DNA from: Scenedesmus sp. ARA3
Taxonomy: Eukaryota > Chlorophyta > Chlorophyceae > Sphaeropleales > Scenedesmaceae
DNA: 16,261 nucleotides
Reading direction: 5' to 3'
Assembly: GCA_004335835.1 (NCBI GenBank)
Contig: RWJK01000023.1
Span: 1-16,261, forward strand
Below are positions 8,937-16,261 of this stretch, piece after piece. The position numbers and the translations under genes were made by a program. Position 1 is the stretch's first letter, and each line of letters starts with the position of its first letter. A model generated the notes under the pieces. The model was not told where the DNA came from, ran no database searches, and saw nothing but the letters and a program-made list of their open reading frames with translations.

Positions 8937-11336
8937 CGCACCTGGCCCAGCTCTTCCAGCCTGTCTTTGACCAGCCCAAAGCTGATGCTGTCCAGCAGCA
9001 CCTGCCCGCCAGAGCCAGCATCAGACACAACTGGCGGCCATATGCAGCAGAAACAGCGGCGGCGACGGCAAAGGTTTAGTAGTGCCATTGCACCATGCAG
9101 CCAGGCAGGAGGTGACAAGCAGCAAACAAGACAAGCACAACATCTCCAGAAGGCCGCTGCGGAATCGGTGCATAAGTAGACTAGTAGGGACATGCATCAT
9201 CACCAACAGAACACTGCACAATTATGCCCGGCACTCATGCAGGCACATGTGCGGCAGCTTGAGCACAATGACAAGATTTGAATCAAATTTCCAGCAGCAT
9301 GGTCCCCTGATCAAGGAGCTCATGTACTCACCCCTTGCCACCTCCAGCACCTTGCAGTTGAGGCAGTCCTCCTTATCGCCCAGCATGCCTGACGCCACGC
9401 CCATGCGCACACGCAGCCCAGGCAGCAGCAGCGACACCGCAGACACTGCCTCTACACCGCCAGCAGCAGCACCATCCCCACTGGCCGCACCAACAGCAGC
9501 AGCAGCAGCAGTGCTGCTGATGTAGCTGCCGGGTGCTGCAGTGACAAAAGTGCCAGCGGAAGTGACAGAGTCTGCTGTGCTGTCCATGCTGATGCTTGTG
9601 GGGCGCTGAGGGGTAGGCCGGGGTGATCGCGGCCTGCTGCTGTTGCTGCTGCAGTTGTTGGTGGGGTCGGTAGGGGCTGCCACTGCAGCAGCAACAGCAA
9701 GCAGCGCACACAGTCGTCAGTTTTGCACTTGCGGATGGTTGCAGCTGTCCTGCCATATCTACACAGGTGCATGCAAAGTATGCCACCCCTTGAAGGTGAC
9801 CTACATCCTGTCAAAATCAAGCACACCTAACAGCCGAAACCTGCAGCAGATCCTCACCAAAGCCTCCCGATGAGCTTGCCACCCCTCCACTGATGCTCCG
9901 CAGCGGCCCCTGCTGCCACAAGCTGCTGCCCACTCCTGCTGCGCTGCTGCCTTGCCCTTCCAGCCGCTGCTCAGATCCACCATCTCTGCTGTTGCTGCTG
10001 CCGTTTGTGCTGCTGTGCCTGTATGGCTGACCTGCTGCTGCTGCTCTGTTACCACACCCTCCTAGCATCCCAGTAGGACCAAAACTGATGCCTGCTGCCT
10101 GACCCGACTGCGATTGGCTGCGCCGGGCACTGCCCCTAGCCCCCGCTCCAGCGAATGAAGCAAACGACAACCCGTTGCCGCCAGCGCTGCTGCGGTTGCC
10201 AGCTGCTGTAGAAACAAACGACAGCAGCGGCGAGACTGGTGTCGTTGAGTAGCTGCTGAGCCGCGGCGTTGTGCTGTGGTTACTGTGGTTGCTGCTGTCT
10301 TTGATAAGCTGCCCGGGGGCCGTGAGGCCTGCTGCAGCACAGTCCAGCTGCTTTTGGTGTGTCAGCAGCTCCTGGGGCCAGTCAGCACGCATCAGGGCCT
10401 GCTGCACCTGCACAGGAAGCACACATAACACCACATCACCACGGAGACAGTGTGCTGAATAACCAAGCAAAAAAAATCTTGTTTGTGGTGCTGCTTGCAC
10501 AGGCACGCATGAGGGCCTGCTGCACCTGCACAGGCAGCACAGGTGACACCAGCGTAGAGAGAGTGTGTCGGAAAACCAACGAAAGAAAACCCAGGTAGCT
10601 TGTGGAGCTGCCATGAGAGGCTGCTTCCCACATGCAGCCAGCAGTTGTTCTGCCATGCTGTCCTGACCACCTGCAGCACACAAGCATCAACCCAACTCAG
10701 CATGTACTCAAACGAGCTGCTAACCATGGACTCATCATGCATGCAGAACCACCTGTGTTTACCTGCAGGCAGAAGGCCACTGCATCCAGCGCCTCTCTGA
10801 AGGCAACAATGAAGCTGTCTCCCTCCTGGCCGATGATGAAGCCTGGCAGACAAGCACACAGGTAGGGCAGCATGCACACACACTTGAAATATGCTGATGT
10901 CAGCATGATGTTAAGTGCCTATGTGCACTGGCTGTGCATTTGAGAAGTGTGCACTATACAATACAGCAGAACGTCCTGCTCATACCACGGCTCTGTGACA
11001 AAGCCTGGCAGGCCATCAGGCAGCCAGGCCAGAGTAAGTGGCAGCCCAGCAGCCCTGGTGGCATGCACCCCTGTGTGCCCGTCTGTTGCGCACTGCTCAC
11101 TAACAAACCGCAGCTAGGCACCATCATATGTTTCACAGTTGCGTCAGCATTACAGTTGATCGCAGTACTGTTGCATGCTGGCCAGCAGAGCAGCTACAAG
11201 CAAGCGGGGGAGTTGCGCTGCTGCTCACCGTAGTGTGTCCACGCCGCCTTGCGCATGGCGTTGTTGTGCACAGACATGGCCTTGCCCATGATGAGCGGCA
11301 TGGCCACCATCAGAGCTGCGTGACAATATCAGCAGA

Positions 11337-11370
<34 letters not shown>

Positions 11371-14300
11371 CGATGATGAGGACGTTGCTGGCTCAGCATG
11401 CATTAGATCACTGCAAGAAAGACAGCTACATGCATGCACACAGCCTTGAAGACATGCGTGATGCACAGCACTATGTGCCAAAGATTACAAGTCCTGTTTC
11501 AGAAAAAGCAAGCAGCCTAGTCTTGGCCCAACATATGCACTGTGTGCTGGCGCATCACCTGAGTAGCTCTCAATGTCTGTGATCACAATGGACACCCTGC
11601 CTGACTTGGGCGCGCCATCACGCCGCTTCTTGATGTCATCGTACGCCTGCAGCAGCAGCAGCAGCAGCAGGGCGGTGGGGTTAATTTAAAGCAAAGGTGC
11701 AGAGGCGGGGATGTACATATGGGAGCAGCAGTGAGAGCCATTCTCTTTGATTGCACAGCAAATACTGGCGCGTACTTCCTTCCCCGAAAATAAATTACAC
11801 AATTCTGCATGCGGACAATCAGCCAAGCAGCAACTCACCCGCTTGAGCTTGGGCAGCCCCCAGCGGCCATACCAGCTCACGTACAGGCAGTAGCCCAGCA
11901 GCAGCATGCCCACAACACTTGTAGCGAAGCTCACGCCGATCACAGCCGCCTTGTCCAGGCCCTGCTCAGGGCTGCACTGCAGCCGCCTTACAGTGCAGGC
12001 GCCTGAGGGCAGCGGCGTCCAGTCCCAAGCAGCGCTGTAGCCTTTCAGGCAGCGGCAGCCTGCACATACACAACACGCATAATAACAACAGCAGCACACG
12101 GCACACCAGGGATGAGACAGGAGGTGAGCCATGTGTGTCACGCTTCAGGCGCCCGAGGGCAGCGGCGCCCCGTTCCCAATACGGGCTGTGGCCAGGCAGG
12201 CAGCGGCAGCCTGCAAAAAGGCAGTGGCATAAGCACACAACAGACGAGGTGCGAGACAGGAAGTGGAGCACATGAGTCACGGCAACCTGCTATGCAGGGC
12301 ACTGGCAGGGTCCCTCAACAGAATCAGCCGAGCCAGAGCAGACACCTAGATCTCCCCACAACAATGCACGGCCCACACGAGATGGGTGGCGCCTACATGC
12401 AGTGCTGCGCACTGTGCTGCTGTTGGGCCATGGTAAAAGTGAAATTGTCAGCATGGGCAGAGACAAGTGCCAAATGCTGTTACAAGGCCTGACGAACGAC
12501 AGCACCAGCTGAGCGATTACCGTGGTTTTGCTGGCTGACAGGCATCCACACACCGTGATAATGTATGCTTGCATGACATGTGTCATACTGTACTTGTGGG
12601 CAGCTGGTTGTTCACTGCAGGCGGTCGTACCTAGGTAGTGGTGGTACACAGGGCTCACGAACAAGGTACTTGGTGGCGGTCTCTACGTGTTTGCTGACAG
12701 GCATTAACGTACAGTTACACCATGTGCTGGCATCACATGGGTTGCGATGTAGTTTCAGGCGGTCCTACCTAGGTAGTGGTAGTAGGAAGGGCTCATGGAC
12801 CAGCTGGGCATGCTGCTGTTGTCAAACAGGCGCGGCAGCTGGTTGTTCACGCAGTACTGCGGCACAGACACACAGGCGCAGCGACAGCAGACGGCATGAG
12901 GCAGGACGCCGTCAGCAAGCTTCCATATGCACACAGCACCTAGCAGTGAGTTGCACAGCACGCATTTGCACAGACAAACACGGGCAGGTAACATGACCCG
13001 CGTGCAAGATGAGCACACACATGCAAGCTGGTGAACATGGCGGTCTCAGCAACCGGCTTTGCCTTGTCGGCCGCACCTCTCTCTGAATGATGCGTGGGCA
13101 CTCCATGTCGGTGTTGTTGTTGAAGCCGGGGTCACGCAGCGGCACCTACAGCAGCACAGAGCAGCAGCGTCAACTCCTTGCTCTCCTTGAGCACCGTGGT
13201 ATAGCTGCGCAGCTTCATGGAAGCAGCAGCCAGGGTGGCTCGTCTCATGGCGCGACTAGAGGCCATACTTCATCAGCACACCATTGTCGGTTGATGTCTG
13301 CAGCGGTGGTCACAAAGCGCCATATGGCGGATATGCATTAGCAAAGCCATTTCACTCCCTCATACCATCTAAGTGATATCCGGACCCACATGTAACTATT
13401 ATTTTTCTCTCGACAGCAAAGCCATCTCAACCAGCGCGCCGCACCTGCCACGTGTGCGAGTCCACCTTGAGGTACCACGGCAGCGCCTCGTTGATGCTGC
13501 CCAGTGAGTTGTTCTCGCCGCACTTGGCAGCCATGTCCGTGGCCTGGATGTTCACGATCTGCAGCCACAAGACATTGACGCAAGCGTGACCAGCAGAGTG
13601 CACAGGCATTCCAATGCGGGGGTCATAACACATGCGGAGCATGAGCAGCAGAGTTATGATACAGCTGGGTGATGCAAACACAGCATGGCTGTTGGCGATA
13701 GTGCTGTATGTGGCGCAAGCTGGCAACAATACACAGCTGCTCAAACCGCCACACAGCAGCCGCAGCAACCTGCAGATTCATCAGCCGAGCCAGCCCCGCA
13801 GCGTCGCTGCCACACAGCTTGTCCTCTGGCACCAGCCCCGCTTCTCGCTGCGCGCGCGTGATGCCGGGCAGTGAGCCGTTCACGTTTGTGTTGCGCAGGT
13901 CAAAGGTCTGCAGCGAGCCGGCAAGCCTGCAAAAAAGCAGCAGAAGCAGCAGCAGCAGCGGCAGCAGCAGCAGCAGCAGCAATGAGCGTCACAGTGTGCA
14001 GGGGATGCATACGATGTGGTTGTAGAACGTATCCGCAATATGCCATTTGATGAGCATAAGCATGAGCATGAGCAGCTTGCCTGACAGGAACGCCCTGCTT
14101 CTCCAGCAGCACGCACGCTGAACAAGCAGTGGTACAGCAGGAAAGCCCTCCTCATGTCAGCTTTGTCTCTGTGCCCTACATCAGTACGCGCAGGGTCACG
14201 CCACCAGCTGCCCACACACAGGACGGAAATATGAACACAAGCTTTACGTTGCTGCGCAGGCTGCACCCCTGTCATCTGCCTATAACACATGAACAGTGCG

Positions 14301-16261
14301 GGCACCAAGTGCTACACGCCAGACAGACACGCAGGCAGCATGCCCCTGGCACTTGTAAGCCAACAGATCACCTGCTCACCTGAACCACGGGCTGACGGTG
14401 CCAACCAGCTTGGGATTGTTGCGCAGGTTGAGCCCAGTGAGCTCCCTACAGCAGATTTACATCAAACAGACACAAACACAACAGGCCCATGGCGTCTGAT
14501 AGAAACAGACCACCAGCTCACCTGAACCACGGGCTGATGGTGCCAACCAGCTTGAGATTGTTGCCCAGGTTGAGACCCGTAAGCTGCCTACAGCAGATGC
14601 ACATCAAACAGACACGAAAACAACGGGCCCCTGGCCTTTGATAGAAACAGACCACCAGCTCACCTAAACCACGGGCTAATGGTGCCCACAAGCTTGGGGT
14701 TGTTGCGTAGGTTAAGCTGTGTTAACCTGCTCGTGAAAGCAAACTCCTCCGGCAGGCTGCCTCCAACGTCATTGGTTGACAGGTCCACAGTGCTCAACCA
14801 GGGCAGGTTGGTCCAGGAGCGAGGGATGGTCCCTGTCAGCTGGTTGCCAGGTGCGATGATGCTGGACAGCACGGACGCCTGAAGGCGAGCAGCAGGCCAG
14901 GTTGCAGTCGTGACGAGCATGTATAAAAAGGACAAGTGCATGTTGCCGCTCCGCTGGTTGCCATGCGCCACGCTGCTAATGCTGTTGCTAATGCTCTACC
15001 ATTGCCATGCCATGTGCTGCAATCCCCTACTGCCTGCATAGCATGCCACACATGTTGCCACGCACCTCTCCAAGCTGCAGCTCGGGCAGCTGCCCCTCAA
15101 ACTTGTTGTTGCTCAGCCGCAGCATCACCAGGTTCACCACTGCGCAGCTTCCTGCAGCCTACCACAAGGCTACACCTTGCACCTCAGGGCCTTGGCCCCT
15201 GCAAAGCCCTGCTATGTGTGGCTGTACATATACATGCACCACGCACCTCGCCCAGCTGCAGCTCTGGCAGCTGGCCCTCAAACTTGTTGTTGCTCAGCCG
15301 CAGCATGACCAGGTTCACCCAGGCCCGGCTGTCGTCCAATGGGCGGGGGATGGGCCCTGAAAAGCCATTGTCCTGCAAGCACGCCAACCACTTGCAGCCG
15401 TCAATCAAGTCCTAGGCAGTTATGTGTTGTGTGCAAAGCCATTTTACTGCAAGCACACCAGGCTGGCGCAAAGCGCAGGTGGTCGTTCGCAAGTGTCGTT
15501 TAGGTTTGCCGAGGGCCATACGGCACGAGGCATGACAGCAGGTACAACACAAGCCACCACACGCAGGATTAGCGTCCAAACAAACACAGCACACTGCTGG
15601 GAGCACACAGCTCCCGGTCCTATGTAGGCCAATAGTAACGACGTGTGCTTGGCTTCAGCAGTCAATGGCTCGGCAGTAGCTTTTATGAAAAGCGGGAACG
15701 CCACACCGCCCCGAACTCACCGCCAGGTCCAGGGACACAAGCGTGCAGCCCCCAAACTGGTCAGCAGAGCCAGAGAAGTTGTTGTTGCGCAAGCTGACCG
15801 CCTGCATTGTCAGCAGCAATAGCAGCAGCAGCAGCAGCCTGGATTTTATGTCAATAGGCGAGGTGGCCGCTTTGGGGCAACTATGCAGGAACAACAGCTC
15901 TAGGCAGCTGTCGGCCTCTTATCAAAGCATGGAGTGGCGGTTTCAGCAGCGTAACAGCCAGTGTGCAGGTGTGCCACCCAGGGTGCCAGTGTACCAGCCA
16001 GTGTGCAGGTGTGCCACCCAGGGTGCCAGTGTACCAGCCAGTTTGTCGCCACTCTCACCGTTGACGCTGGTTATGTTGCTGCACATGTGTGAAGGCAGCG
16101 CCCCGCAGAAACTCTTCACCTCCAACATCAACAGGCATTTGGGCAGCAGCATACATTTCTTGCTGGAAGGACAGTGCTGCAACCCCACTCACGTTCAGGC
16201 TGGTCATGTTGCTGCACATGTGCGGAGGCAGCGCGCCAGAGAAGCTGTTCAACTCCGACAA
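3701..16261 (-). CDS. LRR receptor-type class III nucleotide cyclase (two catalytic domains), 5' partial
   Basis: A single-pass membrane receptor predicted to make cyclic AMP or GMP from ATP or GTP on the cytosolic side in response to something bound by its outer LRR domain. Proposed exons, in order: 16261-16193, 15801-15721, 15372-15247, 14878-14664, 14587-14522, 14445-14380, 13926-13770, 13558-13445, a small unresolved exon from 13297, 13145-13077, 12856-12769, 12059-11839, 11646-11559, 11315-11229, 10842-10763, 10407-9858, 9682-9332, 9030-8942, 8701-8622, 8347-7466, 7029-6789, 6572-6373, 6048-5956, 5730-4653 and 4387-3701. Introns run from 76 to 709 nt. All have GT...AG ends, most donors being GTGAG or GTGCG. 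Donor and acceptor phases agree at every junction except around the exon at 13297, and the sum without it is 1,926 codons including stop. The N-terminus and signal peptide lie off the right edge. Residue numbers in other entries count from the right edge and omit the unresolved exon. Confidence 0.88.
4447..4500 (-). repeat. Duplicated acceptor and exon start (copy of last exon's 5' end)
   Basis: The sequence CTGCAG|GTGGGCCGCTTTGT occurs at 4488 and again 101 bp further along at 4387. The 4387 copy continues in frame (VGRFVVKGQPSPVDIVQV) to the stop at 3701. The 4488 copy has an indel after GQPSP, reads WTLQQDLPSA and meets a stop at 4372-4374. Both copies keep a usable acceptor, so the first could act as a decoy or give a shorter C-terminus by alternative splicing. 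Confidence 0.8.
6580..6598 (-). repeat. CTG repeat before exon 6572-6373
   Basis: About six CTG units end in CCGCCAG|, the acceptor of the exon coding FALEWCLLVQ. Confidence 0.85.
7105..7215 (-). repeat. Two extra copies of a 3' splice site and exon start
   Basis: The real exon begins at 7029 with CTGCAG|GCTCGCCCTGGAGCC. Copies begin at 7116 (GCTCACCTTCAATTC) and 7184 (GCTCGCCCTGGAGCC, identical over 15 bases), 87 and 155 bp upstream in transcript direction. The intervening intron sequence is similar too, with repeated TTGTGCCA and CTTGCTGTAC pieces, so whole 68-87 bp units seem to have been duplicated. Reading on from either extra copy soon meets stops. Confidence 0.75.
7466..8347 (-). other. 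Inter-domain linker exon, poly-Gln/Ala
   Basis: A single 882-nt exon (about residues 866-1159). It opens with the end of cyclase domain 1, RARLSAEAIVLDMGLYSIPG and LRIYQILAPRLLERAHLYG, which match the strand that closes class III cyclase domains (dmG.y...g ... iyqvlpp.L..R). The middle is low complexity: Ala runs, a Gln/Arg-rich tract encoded by CAG repeats at about 7835-7873, and Ser/Gly-rich stretches. It ends with TTYVFCSVI, the first strand of cyclase domain 2. It is GC-rich and repetitive, so its length probably varies between strains. Confidence 0.8.
8894..8935. repeat. Perfect AGC repeat, 14 units, intronic
   Basis: An uninterrupted 42-base AGC tract begins seven bases after the end of exon 9030-8942 and lies in the following intron; in the sense of the gene it is CTG repeats just after the GTGCGC donor. 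Confidence 0.95.
10480..10600 (-). repeat. Duplicated acceptor and exon start, 118-bp unit
   Basis: CCTGTGCAG|GTGCAGCAGG followed by CCCTNATGCGTGC occurs with exon starts at 10525 and 10407. Upstream intron sequence is also related, with a shared CACACT and GTGTGCT/CTGTGCT tract, so the repeat unit spans about 118 bp. The 10407 copy continues in frame as VQQALMRADWPQ. The 10525 copy becomes VQQALMRACASSTT and hits a stop at about 10436. Confidence 0.75.
10985..11015 (-). repeat. Possible diverged copy of the exon start at 10842
   Basis: The real acceptor reads CTGCCAG|GCTTCATCATCGG. At 11004 there is CTGCCAG|GCTTTGTCACAGAG, 162 bp upstream in transcript direction. In the same phase it reads GFVTEPWYEQD against GFIIGQEGDSF. 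Similarity is confined to the boundary, so this could be chance. Confidence 0.35.
11339..11370. repeat. CAG repeat, about 10 units, intronic
   Basis: Uninterrupted CAG tract in the intron 11558-11316, about 24 bases before the acceptor of exon 11315-11229; it reads CTG repeats in the gene's direction. Confidence 0.95.
11650..11670 (-). repeat. CTG repeat forming the acceptor of the first cyclase exon
   Basis: Seven CTG units in the gene's direction run straight into the CAG| acceptor of exon 11646-11559. The repeat supplies the pyrimidine-rich tract and overlaps the splice site itself. Confidence 0.9.
12140..12220 (-). repeat. Frameshifted copy of the start of the membrane-helix exon
   Basis: The real exon begins at 12059 with GCAG|GCTGCCGCTGCCTG (GCRCLKGYSAAWDW). 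A copy begins at 12210, 151 bp upstream in transcript direction, reading GCRCLPGHSPYWERG. An extra base then shifts the frame relative to the real exon, and no membrane helix in the expected frame follows. The acceptor is intact. It is best read as a dead or decoy exon. Confidence 0.75.
12598..12660 (-). repeat. Mosaic copy of both ends of exon 12856-12769
   Basis: Minus-strand 12657-12620 repeats the end of that exon with its donor (ACCACTACCTAG|GTA, then GACCGCCTG). It is followed at once by 12618-12598, which repeats the exon's start (GCAG then GTGAACAACCAGCTGCC). So the two exon ends appear in swapped order, separated by only about ten bases. A circularly permuted or nested tandem duplication would produce this. 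Confidence 0.6.
13936..13980 (-). repeat. Interrupted CTG repeat before exon 13926-13770
   Basis: CTG units with CCG and TTC variants lie directly before a T run and the GCAG| acceptor at 13927, serving as its pyrimidine-rich tract. Confidence 0.85.
14380..14800 (-). repeat. 142-bp tandem repeat giving three LRR exon copies
   Basis: Exon starts at 14587 and 14445 and the equivalent position at 14729 inside the longer exon 14878-14664 are exactly 142 bp apart. Each unit encodes LTxLNLxNNxKLVGTxSPWFR, ends at AG|GTGAGC in phase 2, and includes a 76-nt intron. The two short exons are each 66 nt, starting and ending in phase 2, so one, two or all three copies can be spliced in without breaking the frame. 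Confidence 0.9.
15061..15140 (-). repeat. Duplicate of the 3' half of exon 15372-15247
   Basis: About 75 bp, VNLVMLRLSNNKFEGQLPEL and the GAG|GTGCGTGG donor, is repeated 181 bp downstream in transcript direction with few changes. Its open reading frame and donor are preserved. However, the nearby acceptors (15152 and 15142 region) start the exon at codon position 2, while the preceding exon ends in phase 0, so including it would shift the frame. It is probably a pseudo-exon. Confidence 0.75.
15811..15838 (-). repeat. CTG repeat before exon 15801-15721
   Basis: About eight CTG units with one ATT interruption lie about ten bases before the acceptor at 15802, again in the position of the polypyrimidine tract. 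Confidence 0.85.
15955..16042. repeat. 40-bp perfect tandem repeat, 2.2 copies, in an intron
   Basis: Unit 15955-15994, beginning CAGCCAGTGTGCAGG, is repeated exactly at 15995-16034, and the first eight bases recur at 16035-16042. It lies in the intron between exons 16261-16193 and 15801-15721. At 40 bp it is not a multiple of three, which fits non-coding sequence. The identity of the copies suggests a recent or unstable minisatellite. Confidence 0.92.
16058..16130 (-). repeat. Degenerate copy of the LRR exon at the right edge
   Basis: The exon 16261-16193 (LNSFSGALPPHMCSNMTSLN) has a diverged copy 133 bp downstream in transcript direction reading VKSFCGALPSHMCSNITSVN. The copy has an extra G at its donor (AACG|GTGAGA against AAC|GTGAGT), which would change the phase, and lacks a convincing acceptor. 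It is probably a dead exon. Confidence 0.75.

Larger units (their letters stand above)
8622..11646 (-). other. First class III cyclase domain (C1-like)
   Basis: Spread over seven exons. SGRVSIVITDIESYS (exon 11646-11559) is the first metal-binding block, with Asp448. Exon 11315-11229 has MGKAMSVHNNAMRKAAW. Exon 10842-10763 has GFIIGQEGDSFIVAF, with Asp491 as the second metal ligand. The exon at 10407 starts VQQALMRADWPQELLTHQ and then turns into a long Ser/Gly/Asn-rich insertion. Exon 9682-9332 resumes the fold with LRVRMGVASG and CKVLEVAR, and exon 9030-8942 gives VVSDAGSGGQVLLD. Exon 8701-8622 ends the domain. The position normally held by the transition-state Asn (NxxxR) is Leu here, while the Arg is kept. 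So this domain looks able to bind metals and the nucleotide phosphates but not to complete an active site alone. Confidence 0.85.
11839..13145 (-). other. Cys-bearing juxtamembrane segment and single membrane helix
   Basis: Exons 13145-13077, 12856-12769 and 12059-11839. Cysteines occur in MECPRI, QREYCVNN, GCRCLKGYS, GACTV and LQCSPE; spaced cysteines before a membrane helix are common in algal receptor cyclases and may form disulfides. The helix runs approximately from residue 388 to 413 (AAVIGVSFATSVVGMLLLGY and a few more) and is followed by the positively charged stop-transfer stretch GRWGLPKLKR. The exon ends with a GTGAGT donor, and the cyclase domain begins in the next exon, so the topology is outside LRR, inside cyclase. 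Confidence 0.85.
13445..16261 (-). other. Extracellular leucine-rich-repeat region of the cyclase receptor
   Basis: The exons from 16261 to 13445 encode plant-type LRRs with the LxxLxLxxNxFxGxxP pattern. Examples are LNSFSGALPP, VSLRNNNFSG, DNGFSGPIP, LVMLRLSNNKFEGQLP, GNQLTGTIP and LSTVDLSTNDVGGSLP. Three successive exon segments each end in a version of LxLxNNxKLVGTxSPWFR. The last LRR-like part (13926-13770) carries LQTFDLRNTNVNGSLP. The next exon (13558-13445) leaves the pattern and has one Cys (AAKCGENNS). Such repeats normally bind a ligand or partner outside the cell; the ligand is unknown. The exon from 13297 begins TSTDNGVLMKYG but has no clear donor in the phase required by the next exon. 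Confidence 0.85.

Noticed and set aside
10392..10883. 163-codon minus-strand frame across an intron
   Set aside because: It reads through an intron and out-of-phase parts of two exons. Its internal protein-level repetition only reflects the 118-bp duplication.

Overview
This window looks like nuclear DNA of a green alga, probably a chlorophyte. It has many short exons with GT-AG introns, very abundant CAG/CTG triplets in both exons and introns, long poly-Ala/Gln/Ser stretches, and a leucine-rich-repeat (LRR) receptor nucleotide cyclase of a kind I associate with that group. The species is not determined. Both genes I can support lie on the minus strand and run right to left. All exon boundaries were worked out by eye from splice sites and reading phase, without transcripts.

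Positions 16261 to 3701 hold one large gene of about 25 exons whose 5' end lies beyond the right edge. In transcript order it encodes an LRR ectodomain (exons between 16261 and 13445), a cysteine-bearing juxtamembrane part and one membrane helix (13145-11839), a first class III nucleotide cyclase domain (11646-8622), a Gln/Ala-rich linker (8347-7466), a second cyclase domain (about 7510-4300) and a low-complexity C-tail ending at the TGA at 3701-3703. The phases of consecutive exons match, except around one small exon near 13297. Without that exon the assembled part is 5,778 nt, or 1,925 residues plus stop. The two cyclase domains appear complementary: the first keeps both metal-binding aspartates, and the second keeps the Asn/Arg pair and an Asp in the purine-recognition position. 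This suggests an intramolecular C1/C2 pair with one active site, more likely adenylate than guanylate cyclase.

Positions 3700 to 1669 hold no gene I can support. This stretch should carry the 3' UTR of the cyclase gene, with a candidate TGTAA poly(A) signal at 2902-2906, and the promoter of the next gene, with a TATA-like box at 1791-1800. It also holds a few palindromes and short direct repeats.

Positions 1668 to the left edge hold the start of a second gene: four exons encoding a signal peptide and the first part of a secreted metalloprotease-like protein, whose 3' part is off the window. One of its introns appears to be GC-AG.

The most striking structure is in the cyclase gene. Many intron/exon boundaries have a second, diverged copy lying 68 to 181 bp upstream or downstream. 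One family, three LRR exons repeated every 142 bp, keeps frame and phase and so adds coding repeats. Most other copies are frameshifted, in the wrong phase or run into stops, and look like decoy or dead exons. Several 3' splice sites are also built from CTG-repeat tracts.
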